Assembly (NCBI GenBank): GCA_030066665.1
Contig: JASJBD010000011.1
Span: 1-63,930 of the forward strand
From: Gammaproteobacteria bacterium
GTDB taxonomy: Bacteria; Pseudomonadota; Gammaproteobacteria; Steroidobacterales; GCA-2729495
DNA: 63,930 nucleotides
Reading direction: 5' to 3'
Positions 17,355 to 28,182 of this stretch are shown here, one piece after another. A program made the translations under genes and the position numbers. Positions within the stretch are counted from its first letter, which is position 1; every line of letters begins with the position of its first letter. The notes beneath the pieces are model-generated. The model saw nothing but the letters and a program-made list of their open reading frames with translations, was not told the DNA's origin and did not search any database.

Positions 17355-18884
17355 CTAGCTATTGCTGGGAAATGCAAACCTGGAATTTTCGCGAACATCA
17401 CCGCTCGGCCAGCGCTGCGTAATGGTCTTTCGCCGCGTATAGAAGCGCACCGCATCCGGGCCGTAGGCATACAAGTCCCCGAACAGGGAACGCTTCCAGC
17501 CACCGAAGCTGTGGTAGGCGACCGGCACCGGTAGCGGGACATTGATACCTACCATGCCAGCTTTGATGTTGTCACTGAAATAACGTGCCGCCTCACCGTC
17601 GCGCGTGAAGATGCAGGTGCCGTTACCGTATTCGTGCGCATCGACCAGGTCCATGGCTTCTTGCAAGTTACCGGCACGCACAACGCAGAGCACCGGACCA
17701 AAGATTTCCTCGTTGTACAGCCGCATATCCGCCGTGACGCGGTCGAACAGGCAGGCGCCGAGAAAGAACCCCTGCTCGTGCCCGGGAACCTTGAGCCCCC
17801 GACCATCGACCACCAGCTCGGCCCCCTCCGCCACGCCGAGATCGACGTAGGCGCGAACCTTATGTTCGTGTTCCCGGGTGATCAGGGGGCCCATTTCACT
17901 GCCCGGTTCAGTGCCGGGACCGACGGCCAGCCGTTGCAACCGCTGCTGCAAGTCGCTCACCAGTGCGTCGCCCGTGTCGTCGCCCACGGCCACGACGACC
18001 GAGATCGCCATGCAGCGCTCGCCACAGGACCCGTAGGCCGCACCCATCAATGCACTGGCAGCGTTGCCAACGTCGGCGTCCGGCATGACCACGGCATGAT
18101 TTTTTGCACCGCCCAGCGCCTGCACGCGTTTGCCATGGGCGGTACCGGTGCGGTAGATGTGTTCCGCTACCGGTGTGGAACCGACAAAACTGACTGCCTG
18201 CACGCGCTGATCCTGAAGCAGGACATCGACGGCTTCCTTATCACCATTGACGACATTCAGCACACCGTCGGGCAGGCCGGCTTCATGCAGTAACTCGGCA
18301 ACCAGCAGCGCCGCACTCGGATCGCGTTCCGACGGTTTCAACACAAAGGTATTACCGCAGACGAGCGCGATCGGGTACATCCACAGCGGCACCATGGCCG
18401 GGAAGTTAAAGGGCGTGATGCCCGCGACCACGCCGAGCGGCTGCATCTCCGACCAACTGTCGATCGCCTGGCCGACATTCTTGCTGTGCTCACCTTTGAG
18501 CAACTCCGGAGCACCGCAAGCGTATTCGACATTCTCGATACCGCGCTGCAATTCACCACGGGCATCTTCCAACACCTTGCCGTGCTCTGCAGTGAGGATC
18601 GCCACGATGCGGTCCTCGTTCGCTTCGAGCAGCTCCTTGAAACGAAACATGATGCGCGCGCGTTTCAGTGGTGGCGCATCACGCCAGCCCGGGAATGCGG
18701 CTGCCGCAGCAGCGATTGCGGCATCGACCGTGGTCCCGTCTGCAAGCGCCACCTGCCGCTGGATCTGGCCGTTGGCCGGGTTGTACACGGGCGCGTGTCG
18801 ACTGCCTCCCATGGCCGATTTGCCATGGATAAGATGGCCGATGGCGTCACTCGCAGCTTTGCTCGCCGGCTCCGCAGCACTCAT
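17355..18884 (-). CDS. mmsA: CoA-acylating (methyl)malonate-semialdehyde dehydrogenase
   Basis: 509 residues of the aldehyde dehydrogenase superfamily, MmsA/IolA branch. Diagnostic blocks are ITPFNFPAMVPLWM, NTFVLKPSERDPS, the VGSTPVAEHIY cofactor region, VQALGGAKNH and the catalytic cysteine in YGSCGERCMA. MmsA enzymes convert methylmalonate or malonate semialdehyde plus CoA and NAD+ to propionyl- or acetyl-CoA with loss of CO2. It follows a class III aminotransferase gene by 28 bases, so the pair could carry beta-alanine (or a related omega-amino acid) to acetyl-CoA. It takes the place of the PuuC-type aldehyde dehydrogenase expected beside puuA/puuB. Confidence 0.9.
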   Translation of the reverse strand: MSAAEPASKAASDAIGHLIHGKSAMGGSRHAPVYNPANGQIQRQVALADGTTVDAAIAAAAAAFPGWRDAPPLKRARIMFRFKELLEANEDRIVAILTAEHGKVLEDARGELQRGIENVEYACGAPELLKGEHSKNVGQAIDSWSEMQPLGVVAGITPFNFPAMVPLWMYPIALVCGNTFVLKPSERDPSAALLVAELLHEAGLPDGVLNVVNGDKEAVDVLLQDQRVQAVSFVGSTPVAEHIYRTGTAHGKRVQALGGAKNHAVVMPDADVGNAASALMGAAYGSCGERCMAISVVVAVGDDTGDALVSDLQQRLQRLAVGPGTEPGSEMGPLITREHEHKVRAYVDLGVAEGAELVVDGRGLKVPGHEQGFFLGACLFDRVTADMRLYNEEIFGPVLCVVRAGNLQEAMDLVDAHEYGNGTCIFTRDGEAARYFSDNIKAGMVGINVPLPVPVAYHSFGGWKRSLFGDLYAYGPDAVRFYTRRKTITQRWPSGDVRENSRFAFPSNS

Positions 18885-18912
18885 TCCGTTTCACTCCGAC
18901 AGAAGCCAGCCA

Positions 18913-20280
<1,368 letters not shown>

Positions 20281-20287
20281 CGACGTT

Positions 20288-21664
20288 TCAGACCGCTCGC
20301 AAATACCATTCATAGTCGCGGTTGCTGACCTCGGCGCGAAAGCGATCACATTCCTCACGCCGGCAACTCACGAATACCCGGTGATAATCCTGTCCGAGAT
20401 ATTGCGGCAGAATTTTCCCGGCGTCGTACGCATCAAGCGCGTATTCCCAGCGAATTGGCAGAGTCGCGTCGTGCGTAACCTCTTCGCCGGCCTGCACCAT
20501 CGGCCCCGGTTCGGCTGCCGTAACGATGCCGTGGTGCATGCCCGCGAGAATCGCAGCGACCACCAGGTAGGGATTCGCATCGGCGCCAGCGACCCGATGC
20601 TCGACGCGGGTGTTCGCGTTTGACGACACCGGAATTCGCATCGCGAGATGTCGATGATTCGGGCCCCAGCTCGGTGTCATCGGCACGAACGTTTTCGGCT
20701 TGTAACGGCGGTAGGAATTCGCATTCGGTGCAAAGATCGCCATACTCTCCGGCATCGTCGCCGCCATGCCCCCGATCGCGTGACGCAGCGTGTTCGAAAA
20801 CTGCCCGTCCGTCGATGTGCCCGCGAACACATTGTTGCCGGCTTCGTCCAGCAGGCTAAGGTGGATATGCATCCCGCAGCCGGCGCTGTCCTCGAACGGC
20901 TTCGCCATGAAGCTCGCCGCCAGGTCATGTTGCCGTGCGATGGCTTTCACGGCGCGCTTCAGCAGGACGGCGTGATCACAGGCCAGCGCGGGATCATCGA
21001 CGTGGTGCAGGTTGATCTCGAACTGGCCGGGCGCGAATTCAGATACGGCGGCACCGGCCGGAATATTCTGGGCACGACAGACTGCGGCGAGTTCCGCGAG
21101 AAACGGGTCGACATCGACCAGGTCCTCCAGCACGCTGTATTGCAGGCCATCCTGGGGTAACTCCGAGCCGGGAATCCGCGGCAACCTGGCACGCCATTCT
21201 CTACCGTCGTGCTCGAGCAGGTAGAACTCCAGCTCGGTGGCTATGACCGGCCGCAGTCCCATGTCAGTGAGCGGTTGCAACGCGTTACGCAACACGTGAC
21301 GTGGATCGAGGAAAAGCGGGCTGCCGTCCTGGTTCGCCGTCTCGACGAGGACCTGCGCACTCGGTACCGATGCCCACGGGACTGCTGCCAATGACCCTGC
21401 GACGGCACGCGCCAGTACATCAGGATCACCGTCGCGCCCACCGTAGGGCACGCTCGTGAACACATTGCCCTTGCTATCCAGCAACAGGGAACTCGCGCAG
21501 AAATTCATGCCTGATTCGGCAAACGGCTTCTGGATTTCCGTGCGCGGCAGGCGCTTGCCGCGCAGAATGCCGTTGACATCCGCTGCGGCGATTTCCAGCA
21601 CCTCGGTGTCCGGGGCTGCCTGCAGAAAGGTTTCCAGTTCGCTGATATTGGCCGGTGCAGTCAT
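20288..21664 (-). CDS. puuA: Gamma-glutamylputrescine synthetase (glutamine-synthetase family)
   Basis: 458 residues from ATG 21664. Glutamine-synthetase-type blocks are present: ATELEFYLLEHDG (metal-ligand Glu), FEINLHHVDDPALACD, FMAKPFEDSAGCGMHIHLSL (ATP/metal site), and NSYRRYKPKTFVP with TRVEHRVAGADANPYLV. The short N-terminal domain and the partner puuB point to PuuA, which ligates glutamate to putrescine with ATP in the cytoplasm. It starts two bases before the puuB stop region ends, so translation is coupled. A related polyamine such as spermidine could be the acceptor. Together with the divergent agmatinase it would carry agmatine-derived putrescine into degradation. Confidence 0.88.
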   Translation of the reverse strand: MTAPANISELETFLQAAPDTEVLEIAAADVNGILRGKRLPRTEIQKPFAESGMNFCASSLLLDSKGNVFTSVPYGGRDGDPDVLARAVAGSLAAVPWASVPSAQVLVETANQDGSPLFLDPRHVLRNALQPLTDMGLRPVIATELEFYLLEHDGREWRARLPRIPGSELPQDGLQYSVLEDLVDVDPFLAELAAVCRAQNIPAGAAVSEFAPGQFEINLHHVDDPALACDHAVLLKRAVKAIARQHDLAASFMAKPFEDSAGCGMHIHLSLLDEAGNNVFAGTSTDGQFSNTLRHAIGGMAATMPESMAIFAPNANSYRRYKPKTFVPMTPSWGPNHRHLAMRIPVSSNANTRVEHRVAGADANPYLVVAAILAGMHHGIVTAAEPGPMVQAGEEVTHDATLPIRWEYALDAYDAGKILPQYLGQDYHRVFVSCRREECDRFRAEVSNRDYEWYLRAV

Positions 21665-21666
21665 CG

Positions 21667-22962
21667 TCAAAGGATGTCTTTCAACCGATAGTAGAGCATT
21701 CCCATTGCCACGATCTGGTTGCCGAACCATTGCCCCAGCGGTATGCGCCACTGGTGCACGTTCGCAAACAGGTCAAAGCGCTCCAGCGTCCCCGTCACCG
21801 CATCTGCCATGATCTCGCCCGCGACGTGCGAGGCGCTCACGCCGTGCCCGGAGTAGCCCTGGCAGTAGTAGACATTGCCGTGAATCCGGCCGAGTAACGG
21901 AATCCGTGTAATGACGATGCCGATCTTGCCACCCCACTCGTAGTCAATGCGGACATCCTTGAGCTGCGGATAGATCTTCAGCATCCGCGGCAATATGGTG
22001 GCCTTGATACTGCGCGGCTCCCGACCGGAATAATTACAGCGACCCCCAAACAACAGGCGCCCGTCAGCTGACAAACGATAGTAGTCCAGCACATTGTTCA
22101 GGTCACTGACAGCGAGATTCAGCGGATTGATCGACTGAGCCACTTCTGGCGACAGGGGCTCGGTCGCGATGATGTAGCTGCCGGCCGGGAAAATCAGACC
22201 GGAAAGATGACGGCGCTCGAGCGCATGATAGGCGTTGCCGGCGATAACTACCGCGTCCGCTGCCACCTCGCCGGCGGCGGTCAGTACCCGCGGTTTGTCA
22301 CCGTGTCGAATATCTTTGACCGGGGACTGCTCGAATATTTCCACGCCCAGCGCCGCGGCGGCGCGCGCCTCCCCGATACACAGATTCAACGGGTGCAGAT
22401 GCCCGTTACGCATGTTGATCATGCCGCCGACATAGGCATCGGTGCCGACCGTTGCCCGCGTTTCTTCCCGTGACAACAGGCGATATTCGTCGGGCAGTTC
22501 GCGGGCACGATATTCATGGTACTGCTCACGCAGATCAACCATATGCCGGCGTTTCACTGCGACCTCGATGTAGCCCGATTTCAGGTCGCAGTCGATGCCG
22601 TACTTGTCGACCCGCTCCCGGATGATGTCGTTGCCGCGCCAGTGCATGTCCCAGAGAGTGTTCGTGGCAGCTTCGCCATAGCGCTGCTGGATCTTCTGCT
22701 CACCGCTTATGCCACCGATCATCTGCCCGCCGTTGCGCCCGGACGCGCCCCAGCCCACCCGGTTGGCCTCGACCACCGCAACCGAATAACCGCGTTCCGC
22801 CAGCGTCAACGCGGTAGCGATGCCGGTAAACCCGGCGCCGACCACGCAGATATCGGCGGACTGCTCACCACGCAGCACCGGGTAATTGGTTTTTTCGTTG
22901 GCAGTGGCCGCGTAATACGATGCGCAATGCTCCTGCGCTTGTGCCGTGGCCTGCATGAGCAT
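21667..22962 (-). CDS. puuB: Gamma-glutamylputrescine oxidase-like FAD oxidoreductase
   Basis: 431 residues of the DAO family. It has an N-terminal HCASYYAATANEKTNYPVL lead-in, as in PuuB, the dinucleotide motif CVVGAGFTGIATAL, RVGWGASGRNGGQ, and a late YYCQGYSGHGVSASHVAG block that closes the FAD site. PuuB oxidises gamma-glutamylputrescine to the aldehyde with release of ammonia and H2O2. The overall order of motifs matches the E. coli protein as remembered. Start ATG 22962, or ATG 22956 two codons later. It lies 21 bases after the exported methyltransferase-like gene and is coupled to puuA. Confidence 0.88.
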   Translation of the reverse strand: MLMQATAQAQEHCASYYAATANEKTNYPVLRGEQSADICVVGAGFTGIATALTLAERGYSVAVVEANRVGWGASGRNGGQMIGGISGEQKIQQRYGEAATNTLWDMHWRGNDIIRERVDKYGIDCDLKSGYIEVAVKRRHMVDLREQYHEYRARELPDEYRLLSREETRATVGTDAYVGGMINMRNGHLHPLNLCIGEARAAAALGVEIFEQSPVKDIRHGDKPRVLTAAGEVAADAVVIAGNAYHALERRHLSGLIFPAGSYIIATEPLSPEVAQSINPLNLAVSDLNNVLDYYRLSADGRLLFGGRCNYSGREPRSIKATILPRMLKIYPQLKDVRIDYEWGGKIGIVITRIPLLGRIHGNVYYCQGYSGHGVSASHVAGEIMADAVTGTLERFDLFANVHQWRIPLGQWFGNQIVAMGMLYYRLKDIL

Positions 22963-22983
22963 CAGTCGCGCCCGGTAATCGCG

Positions 22984-23799
22984 TTACGGCTTCTTGACGA
23001 ACTTGAGGGTCATGCGATCACTTTCGCCAATGGCTGCATACTTTTCGCGGTCGAGATCGCCAAGCTCATAGCCCGGCGGCAACGTCCAGACGCCTTCCGG
23101 ATGATCCCTGGTGTCCCTGGGATTCGCGTTGATTTCGCTCCTGGCTACGAATTCGAATCCGGCGGCCTCGACCAGGTCAATCACGTAGTCCTCACGAATA
23201 TAGCCCGACCCGGCGTTCGGATCCTGCGCGATATCGGGGCGGCCACGATGCTGCACAATGCCGAGTATTCCTCCGGGCTTCAGCGCAGAGTGCATACCTG
23301 CCAGAGCTTCCTCGTGACTCCCTTCCAGCATCCAGTTGTGCAGGTTTCGGAATGTCAGGACCAGGTCGGCGCTGCCGGGCGGCGCTGCATCCAGTTTGGC
23401 TGGCGGGTCAAAAACCGTCGGCACAACCTGATCGTAGAGCTGCGGCTCGGCTGCCAGCTTGTCGAGGAAACGTTGCGCATTGCGGCGATAGTATTCCTGT
23501 TCTGATTCGAGGTCGTAGTTGGCGGCGTACAGCTTCCCGCTATCGCGCAGATAGTGAGCCAGGATCTCGGTGTACCAGCCCTCGCCGGGCGAGATCTCCA
23601 CCACCGTCATGTCATCGCGGATCCCGAAAAAGGTCAGCGTCTGCATCGGATGCCGGAACGCATCGCGCGCCGTGTATTCCGGGGTGCGGTGGTCGCCGTC
23701 GACAGCGGCCGACAATCTATTCGGTTCTGCCCACGCTGCCGGGGCCAGCAACGCGCAAAGCACGATTCCGGCAATGGGCGGCCGCATTGGAATGCTCAT
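22984..23799 (-). CDS. Methyltransferase-like protein with a signal peptide
   Basis: 271 residues. The N-terminus has a clear export signal (PPIAGIVLCALLAPAAWAE, cleavage near residue 25). The remainder is a class I SAM-dependent methyltransferase fold: VVEISPGEGWYTEILA replaces motif I (VxExGxGxG), LVLTFRNLHNWM corresponds to motif IV, and LKPGGILGIVQHRG to post-motif V. SAM is cytoplasmic, so an exported methyltransferase is puzzling; proteins of this exported predicted-methyltransferase type occur in proteobacteria without a known role. It is the first gene of the leftward puuB-puuA block and divergent from the agmatinase gene. A SAM-independent role is possible. Confidence 0.78.
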   Translation of the reverse strand: MSIPMRPPIAGIVLCALLAPAAWAEPNRLSAAVDGDHRTPEYTARDAFRHPMQTLTFFGIRDDMTVVEISPGEGWYTEILAHYLRDSGKLYAANYDLESEQEYYRRNAQRFLDKLAAEPQLYDQVVPTVFDPPAKLDAAPPGSADLVLTFRNLHNWMLEGSHEEALAGMHSALKPGGILGIVQHRGRPDIAQDPNAGSGYIREDYVIDLVEAAGFEFVARSEINANPRDTRDHPEGVWTLPPGYELGDLDREKYAAIGESDRMTLKFVKKP

Positions 23800-23927
23800 A
23801 ACGCTCTCCTTGACGTGACAGCATCCCGTCAGGATATCACTCCCATTCCGCCTTGATTTACCTGTCGCGCGGGGCGTTGCTGTTGCCGGTCAGCTGAGGC
23901 TACGCATCGCCACGATTAGGATGGATA

Positions 23928-24911
23928 ATGTCCGCCGGCAACCAGGTGCCCCCAATCATGACTGACAAAAAAGACTGGGACAATGCGTTTACGGCCAAGG
24001 ACCTGAAGGGCACGGTCGAACACTCGCCAATGTTCGGCGGCGCACTGAGTTTCATGCGTCGCAAGTACACCCGGGATCTGGCAGGCGTCGATGTTGCGGT
24101 AACCGGCGTGCCGCTCGACACGGCGACCAGTAACCGCCCCGGGGCACGTTTCGGGCCAAGAGCGATCCGTGCTGCCAGCACCAATGTCAGCTGGACGCGT
24201 CCGTGGCCATGGAGTTTTGATCCGCTGGAACGCCTCGCGGTAATCGATTATGGCGACTGCGAATTCGACTACGGTTCGCCGGCATCGATTACAGCAACCG
24301 TTCGAGCGCACATCGACGGCATTCTGTCAGCCGACGTCGGCACGCTGGTGCTGGGCGGTGACCATTATGCAACCTATCCAATACTGCAGAGTTACGCCGC
24401 ACGACACGGTCCCCTGTGCCTGGTGCACTTTGATGCGCACTCCGATACCTGGTCTGACGACGCGGATCGTATTGATCACGGCACGATGCTGTATCACGCT
24501 GCCAAGCAAGGTGTGATTGATGATAGTCGTTCCGTACAGATCGGCCTGCGCACCACAAATGACGATCCTCTTGGTTTCAATATTCTCGATACCCGGTGGG
24601 TTCATGAGAATGGACCCGCTGCCGTAGCGGACGAGGTCAAACAGGTGATTGGCGATCAAGCCGTATACCTGACATTCGACATCGACTGCCTCGACCCGAG
24701 TTGCGCACCCGGCACCGGCACCCCAGTGTGCGGCGGCCTGTCAACTTATCAGGCGCTCGAAATCATCCGGGGCCTGGCGGGCATCAACCTCGTTGGCATG
24801 GACCTGATGGAGGTGGCACCGACCTACGACGTCGGCGAAATCACGGCACTGGCAGGTGCCGCGCTCGCAGCCGAATTCCTGTGCGTTTACGCCGCTAACC
24901 CGCTCAGATAG
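23928..24911 (+). CDS. speB: Agmatinase
   Basis: 327 residues of the ureohydrolase family. The binuclear manganese ligands are all visible: GGDHYATYP, FDAHSDTW and TFDIDCLDPSCAPGTGTP, with DHGTM contributing to the substrate site. VTGVPLDTATSNRPGARFGPRAIR and GMDLMEVAPTYD closely follow the E. coli SpeB pattern. It hydrolyses agmatine to putrescine and urea. An AGGAT ribosome site precedes ATG 23928; ATG 23958 is an alternative. It is divergent from the puu-type operon with 128 bases between starts, giving a shared promoter region, so agmatine would be turned into the substrate of the neighbouring enzymes. Guanidinobutyrase activity cannot be excluded. Confidence 0.9.
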   Translation: MSAGNQVPPIMTDKKDWDNAFTAKDLKGTVEHSPMFGGALSFMRRKYTRDLAGVDVAVTGVPLDTATSNRPGARFGPRAIRAASTNVSWTRPWPWSFDPLERLAVIDYGDCEFDYGSPASITATVRAHIDGILSADVGTLVLGGDHYATYPILQSYAARHGPLCLVHFDAHSDTWSDDADRIDHGTMLYHAAKQGVIDDSRSVQIGLRTTNDDPLGFNILDTRWVHENGPAAVADEVKQVIGDQAVYLTFDIDCLDPSCAPGTGTPVCGGLSTYQALEIIRGLAGINLVGMDLMEVAPTYDVGEITALAGAALAAEFLCVYAANPLR

Positions 24912-25065
24912 CTACCCAGCATTGGTGGTCTAACCGCGCAGGCGTCAGGAAACGGCTGCGCGTTGATGATCGCAAATTTTTTTCGAGCTTGAGACACGGT
25001 TTTTTCTGCTGGTGCGTTGGCAACGACGCAATAAACTGACAAGACTTATCCAGTTAGAGCGTGAC

Positions 25066-25413
25066 ATGGTTCGAATTAGCATCCCAGCCGATCTATATCA
25101 AGAATGGCGACCCGTGCTCGAGCGACAAATCGACCTCGCGCTCGCTGGTGTGCGCGGACAACTGCATCAGTTGCGGGTCCGTTTCGGGGCGACTGCCGTC
25201 CCGGGCTGCGACGACGTGATTTTTCGCTGCGAGGTTCGCGGGCGTTCCGTCGCCGGCAGAATTTATCGGCATACCGCGCGCAGTACAAACGGCCGCACTG
25301 CCATACGCGATGCCCTGAACCGCACGCGTCGCGCCATTGCCCGTGACCGGCAACTGCGGTATCGATCGCATGAAAGTCGTGGCCCATCAATCGAAGAGCG
25401 CCGATCGGGCTGA
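25066..25413 (+). CDS. Small HPF/S30AE-like ribosome-associated protein
   Basis: 115 residues, basic. The pattern of an N-terminal strand, a helix with LERQIDLALAG, a strand LRVRFGATAVPG, a strand FRCEVRGRSVAGRIYRHT, and a helix TAIRDALNRTRRAIARDR follows the hibernation-promoting factor/RaiA (S30AE) domain. Such proteins bind the decoding site of the small ribosomal subunit and quiet translation. A second protein of the same layout is at 29623-29985. The last 27 bases overlap the convergent nhaR gene. ATG 25066 was chosen because the domain starts directly after it. Family membership is by pattern and moderate; it could also be a divergent paralogue with another RNA target. Confidence 0.6.
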   Translation: MVRISIPADLYQEWRPVLERQIDLALAGVRGQLHQLRVRFGATAVPGCDDVIFRCEVRGRSVAGRIYRHTARSTNGRTAIRDALNRTRRAIARDRQLRYRSHESRGPSIEERRSG

Positions 25414-26286
25414 TTCAGTAATTTGTACCACCGCCGGGTGCTTTAGTTTGCGCTCGGGGGAAATCGCGAAAAACGCATCCTTGACGTCGCCAGCCAGACC
25501 CACTATGCGAGCGTGGTACATGTGCTCGACTTCGGTCGCAATCGCACTCGGCGCCGGAAAAATCCCGCTGCCGGCTTCGCCGAACGCCTTCAGCAGCGCG
25601 CTGTCGTCGAATTCAGCCACCACACGTGGCCCGACGCCGACACTGTCGAACCAGTCGTCGAGACTACGCCGCAGGGCGCTGGTGATGACGGGCAGCAGCA
25701 TCGGCGCGTCGTCGAGCGAATCGGGAAAGCGTCGCGCATATCGCGCCGCCATGCGTCGTTGAGCGAAAAGGGCGATATTGCTCTCGCCCAGCAGATGATT
25801 GTAGGCCTTGACACTCAAGCCCGTCGGAATGGCGCGATCCGACAGCACCAGGTCCAGTCGGTGAACGGCGAGTTCGCCCAACAGATGTTCGAGGTCGCCT
25901 TCCTGGCACACGATCCGGATCGGATCCGGCAACGACAGCGCCGGCGCCAGGATTCTGTAGGCAATGAGCTTCGGTATCGAACTGACGATGCCAACATTGA
26001 ATGCCACCGGCATCCCCGGCTCCTTGCTCCGCACGCGCTGGGCGAGCTCGGCACCGAGCGTGAAAATCTCGTCGGCGTACTGGTTCACAACGTGACCGGC
26101 GTCCGATAGCACCAGGCCGCGCCCGACGCGCTGGAACAGGGCCTCACCCACCGACTCCTCCAGCAGCTTCAGCTGGCCGCTGATGGTCTGAGGAGTAAGG
26201 TGGAGCACTTCAGACGCCCGGGCGATGCTACCCTCCCGCGCCACTGTCCAGAAGTAAAGGAGGTGATTGTAGTTCAGATGCCGCAT
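25387..26286 (-). CDS. nhaR: LysR-type regulator NhaR
   Basis: 299 residues. The N-terminal block LNYNHLLYFWTVAREGSIA, the recognition segment LTPQTISGQLKLLEE and the later EFDDSALLKAFGEAGSGIF and HPAVVQITESARSALF blocks match NhaR specifically rather than LysR proteins in general. In enterobacteria NhaR senses Na+ and activates nhaA and other genes. No nhaA gene is in this window, but a whole Mrp-type antiporter operon and a sodium channel lie about 10 kb away, so sodium-dependent control of those genes is worth considering (inference). The 3' end overlaps the HPF-like gene by 27 bases. It diverges from purK. Confidence 0.88.
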   Translation of the reverse strand: MRHLNYNHLLYFWTVAREGSIARASEVLHLTPQTISGQLKLLEESVGEALFQRVGRGLVLSDAGHVVNQYADEIFTLGAELAQRVRSKEPGMPVAFNVGIVSSIPKLIAYRILAPALSLPDPIRIVCQEGDLEHLLGELAVHRLDLVLSDRAIPTGLSVKAYNHLLGESNIALFAQRRMAARYARRFPDSLDDAPMLLPVITSALRRSLDDWFDSVGVGPRVVAEFDDSALLKAFGEAGSGIFPAPSAIATEVEHMYHARIVGLAGDVKDAFFAISPERKLKHPAVVQITESARSALFD

Positions 26287-26454
26287 CTGCTTACTCCCGC
26301 GACCCCGATTGCCGCTGCATCAGTTGATTCGTTAGAACCGCTCAAAAGGTTTCATTAATTCGAAAATCCCGATCTCTGATACATCGGCCATACCTGATAG
26401 TTAATACAGAAAGATCAGATTGTCCGACATGTGGAAATCCTTATCGTGCTGGCC

Positions 26455-27690
26455 ATGCAAATGGCAGTGACACGTTTTCCCACCCACCCGCCGGCTCGGT
26501 CAGCGAGGCCACGAACCTTGGTAGCCCGCCTTGATGCACCGCGTGTCGCCGTGCTCGGCGCCGGCCAACTTGGCTTTCTGCTGTGTCGGGCGGCGCAGGA
26601 ATTAGGTATAGAAACAACCGTTGTCGCGAACAGCGAAAACGACCCGGCGGCCAGTGCGGCCGACCGCGTGGTCATCGCCCCACTGGACGATCCTGGCCTG
26701 GTCGGGAAACTCGCGCCGACCGTCGACATTGTGACCTTCGACAAAGAAGCGATTCCGGGCGTGGCGCTGGATGCACTGGCCCGGGCGGAAGCCGCCGGTC
26801 GCCTGCGTGTCCGGCCTGACGTGCAAATCTTGCGGCTGTTACAAAACAAAGCCGACCAGAAGGCCTGGCTGCGACGCCGTGGCTTCCCGACCCTGCCATT
26901 CATCACCTTTACGGGCAACGAGCCAGATCTGCACCATCGGATTGCTGAATTCGGGCTGCCTTGTGTGCAAAAAGCACAGCGCGGTGGTTACGACGGTAAA
27001 GGCGTGCAAATCATCTGGACTCCGGAGGAACTCGGACACGTCTGGCAAGTGCCCAGCGTAATCGAGACCTGCGTGACCAACATGACCGAGGTCGCCGTAA
27101 TTGTTGCGCGTCGCACCAACGGTCAGATACGTTGTTACCCCCCGGTCGCTATGAATTTCTCCCCAGAGATGAATGTGCTGACCACCTTGACAGCACCGGC
27201 CGCGCTTCCGGCAGCAGTTGGCCGGGAAGCCCAGCGCCTGGCCCGGGACGTGGTCGAACAGCTCGAGGGAGTCGGTGTGTTCGCCGTCGAGATGTTCCTG
27301 ACGGCCGACCACCGGCTGCTGATCAACGAAATTTCACCTCGCGTGCATAACGCCGGCCATCATACGCTCGAAGCGAATCGCACCAGCCAGTTCGAGCAGC
27401 ATCTGCGCGCCATCTGCGACATGCCCCTGGGGCCTGTGGGTCCTGCACATACCGCCGTGACCCGGAATCTGCTGTATTCACCAGAGCTCGACGCGCTGTG
27501 CGGCCATGGTCCCGGACCGCTGCCGCAAGCCGAACGCGGCGTGCAAGTCTGGTGGTACGGTAAGCGTGAAATGCGGCTCGGGCGCAAGGTAGGACACATG
27601 ACCGCGTTGGCAGCCGATTCGGGGGCGGCTCGCCGCAAATTCGATCGCGCCCTGGCGCAACTCGTGGGTGATAAGCGGACCGCAGCATGA
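26455..27690 (+). CDS. purK: N5-carboxyaminoimidazole ribonucleotide synthase
   Basis: 411 residues from ATG 26455. The ATP-grasp enzyme is clear: [17 protein letters not shown] at the start, then PVSATK-like substrate loops replaced by [16 protein letters not shown] (ATP loop), [28 protein letters not shown] (metal-binding Glu/Asn) and [10 protein letters not shown]. PurK uses ATP and bicarbonate to carboxylate AIR in purine synthesis. About 30 residues precede the usual N-terminus, so the true start may be later, for example TTG 26518, or ATG 26461. The stop overlaps the purE start (ATGA). The gene order purK-purE is reversed relative to E. coli, and bicarbonate transport genes follow. Confidence 0.93.
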   Translation: MQMAVTRFPTHPPARSARPRTLVARLDAPRVAVLGAGQLGFLLCRAAQELGIETTVVANSENDPAASAADRVVIAPLDDPGLVGKLAPTVDIVTFDKEAIPGVALDALARAEAAGRLRVRPDVQILRLLQNKADQKAWLRRRGFPTLPFITFTGNEPDLHHRIAEFGLPCVQKAQRGGYDGKGVQIIWTPEELGHVWQVPSVIETCVTNMTEVAVIVARRTNGQIRCYPPVAMNFSPEMNVLTTLTAPAALPAAVGREAQRLARDVVEQLEGVGVFAVEMFLTADHRLLINEISPRVHNAGHHTLEANRTSQFEQHLRAICDMPLGPVGPAHTAVTRNLLYSPELDALCGHGPGPLPQAERGVQVWWYGKREMRLGRKVGHMTALAADSGAARRKFDRALAQLVGDKRTAA

Positions 27691-28178
27691 CGGCGCGCGT
27701 CGGTATCATAATGGGCAGCGACTCGGATTTGCCTGTCATGCAGGCTGCTGCCGATGTACTCTCCGAGCTCGACGTGTCGTGGGAACTGAACATCGTCAGC
27801 GCACATCGCACACCGCAACGCCTGTTCGATTACGCGTCGCGGGCCGACGCCCGCGGACTGCGCGTGATCATCGCCGGTGCGGGTGGTGCTGCGCATCTGC
27901 CCGGCATGGTCGCCGCCATCAGTCCGCTGCCTGTGATCGGCGTGCCGGTTAGCGCCACCAAGCTCGCCGGCCAGGACGCCCTCCTCTCAATCGTACAGAT
28001 GCCGGCCGGCGTGCCGGTCGCCACGGTAGCGATCGACAATGCAACCAACGCTGGCTTGCTGGCCGCGCAAATGCTGGGCACCGGTTCGGAGGAGCTCCGG
28101 GAACGTTTGCGTAGCTACAAGGACGGTCTCGCCGAACAGGTTCTCGCCAAAGCCGAACGGGCGCAACAGCGCGGCTGA
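27687..28178 (+). CDS. purE: N5-CAIR mutase
   Basis: 163 residues, the expected size of class I Pur[16 protein letters not shown], the [13 protein letters not shown] block with the catalytic His, [16 protein letters not shown] and [16 protein letters not shown] are family hallmarks. It moves the carboxyl group of N5-CAIR to C4, making CAIR in the cytoplasm. Translation is coupled to purK by an ATGA overlap. The sbtA start lies four bases after its stop codon, so purine synthesis and bicarbonate transport genes appear to share a transcript. Confidence 0.95.
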   Translation: MTARVGIIMGSDSDLPVMQAAADVLSELDVSWELNIVSAHRTPQRLFDYASRADARGLRVIIAGAGGAAHLPGMVAAISPLPVIGVPVSATKLAGQDALLSIVQMPAGVPVATVAIDNATNAGLLAAQMLGTGSEELRERLRSYKDGLAEQVLAKAERAQQRG

Positions 28179-28182
28179 AGCG

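Noticed and set aside
24912-25065. Intrinsic terminator after agmatinase
   Set aside because: CGCGCAG/CTGCGCG can pair but with a 14-base loop, and the T-run is far downstream.
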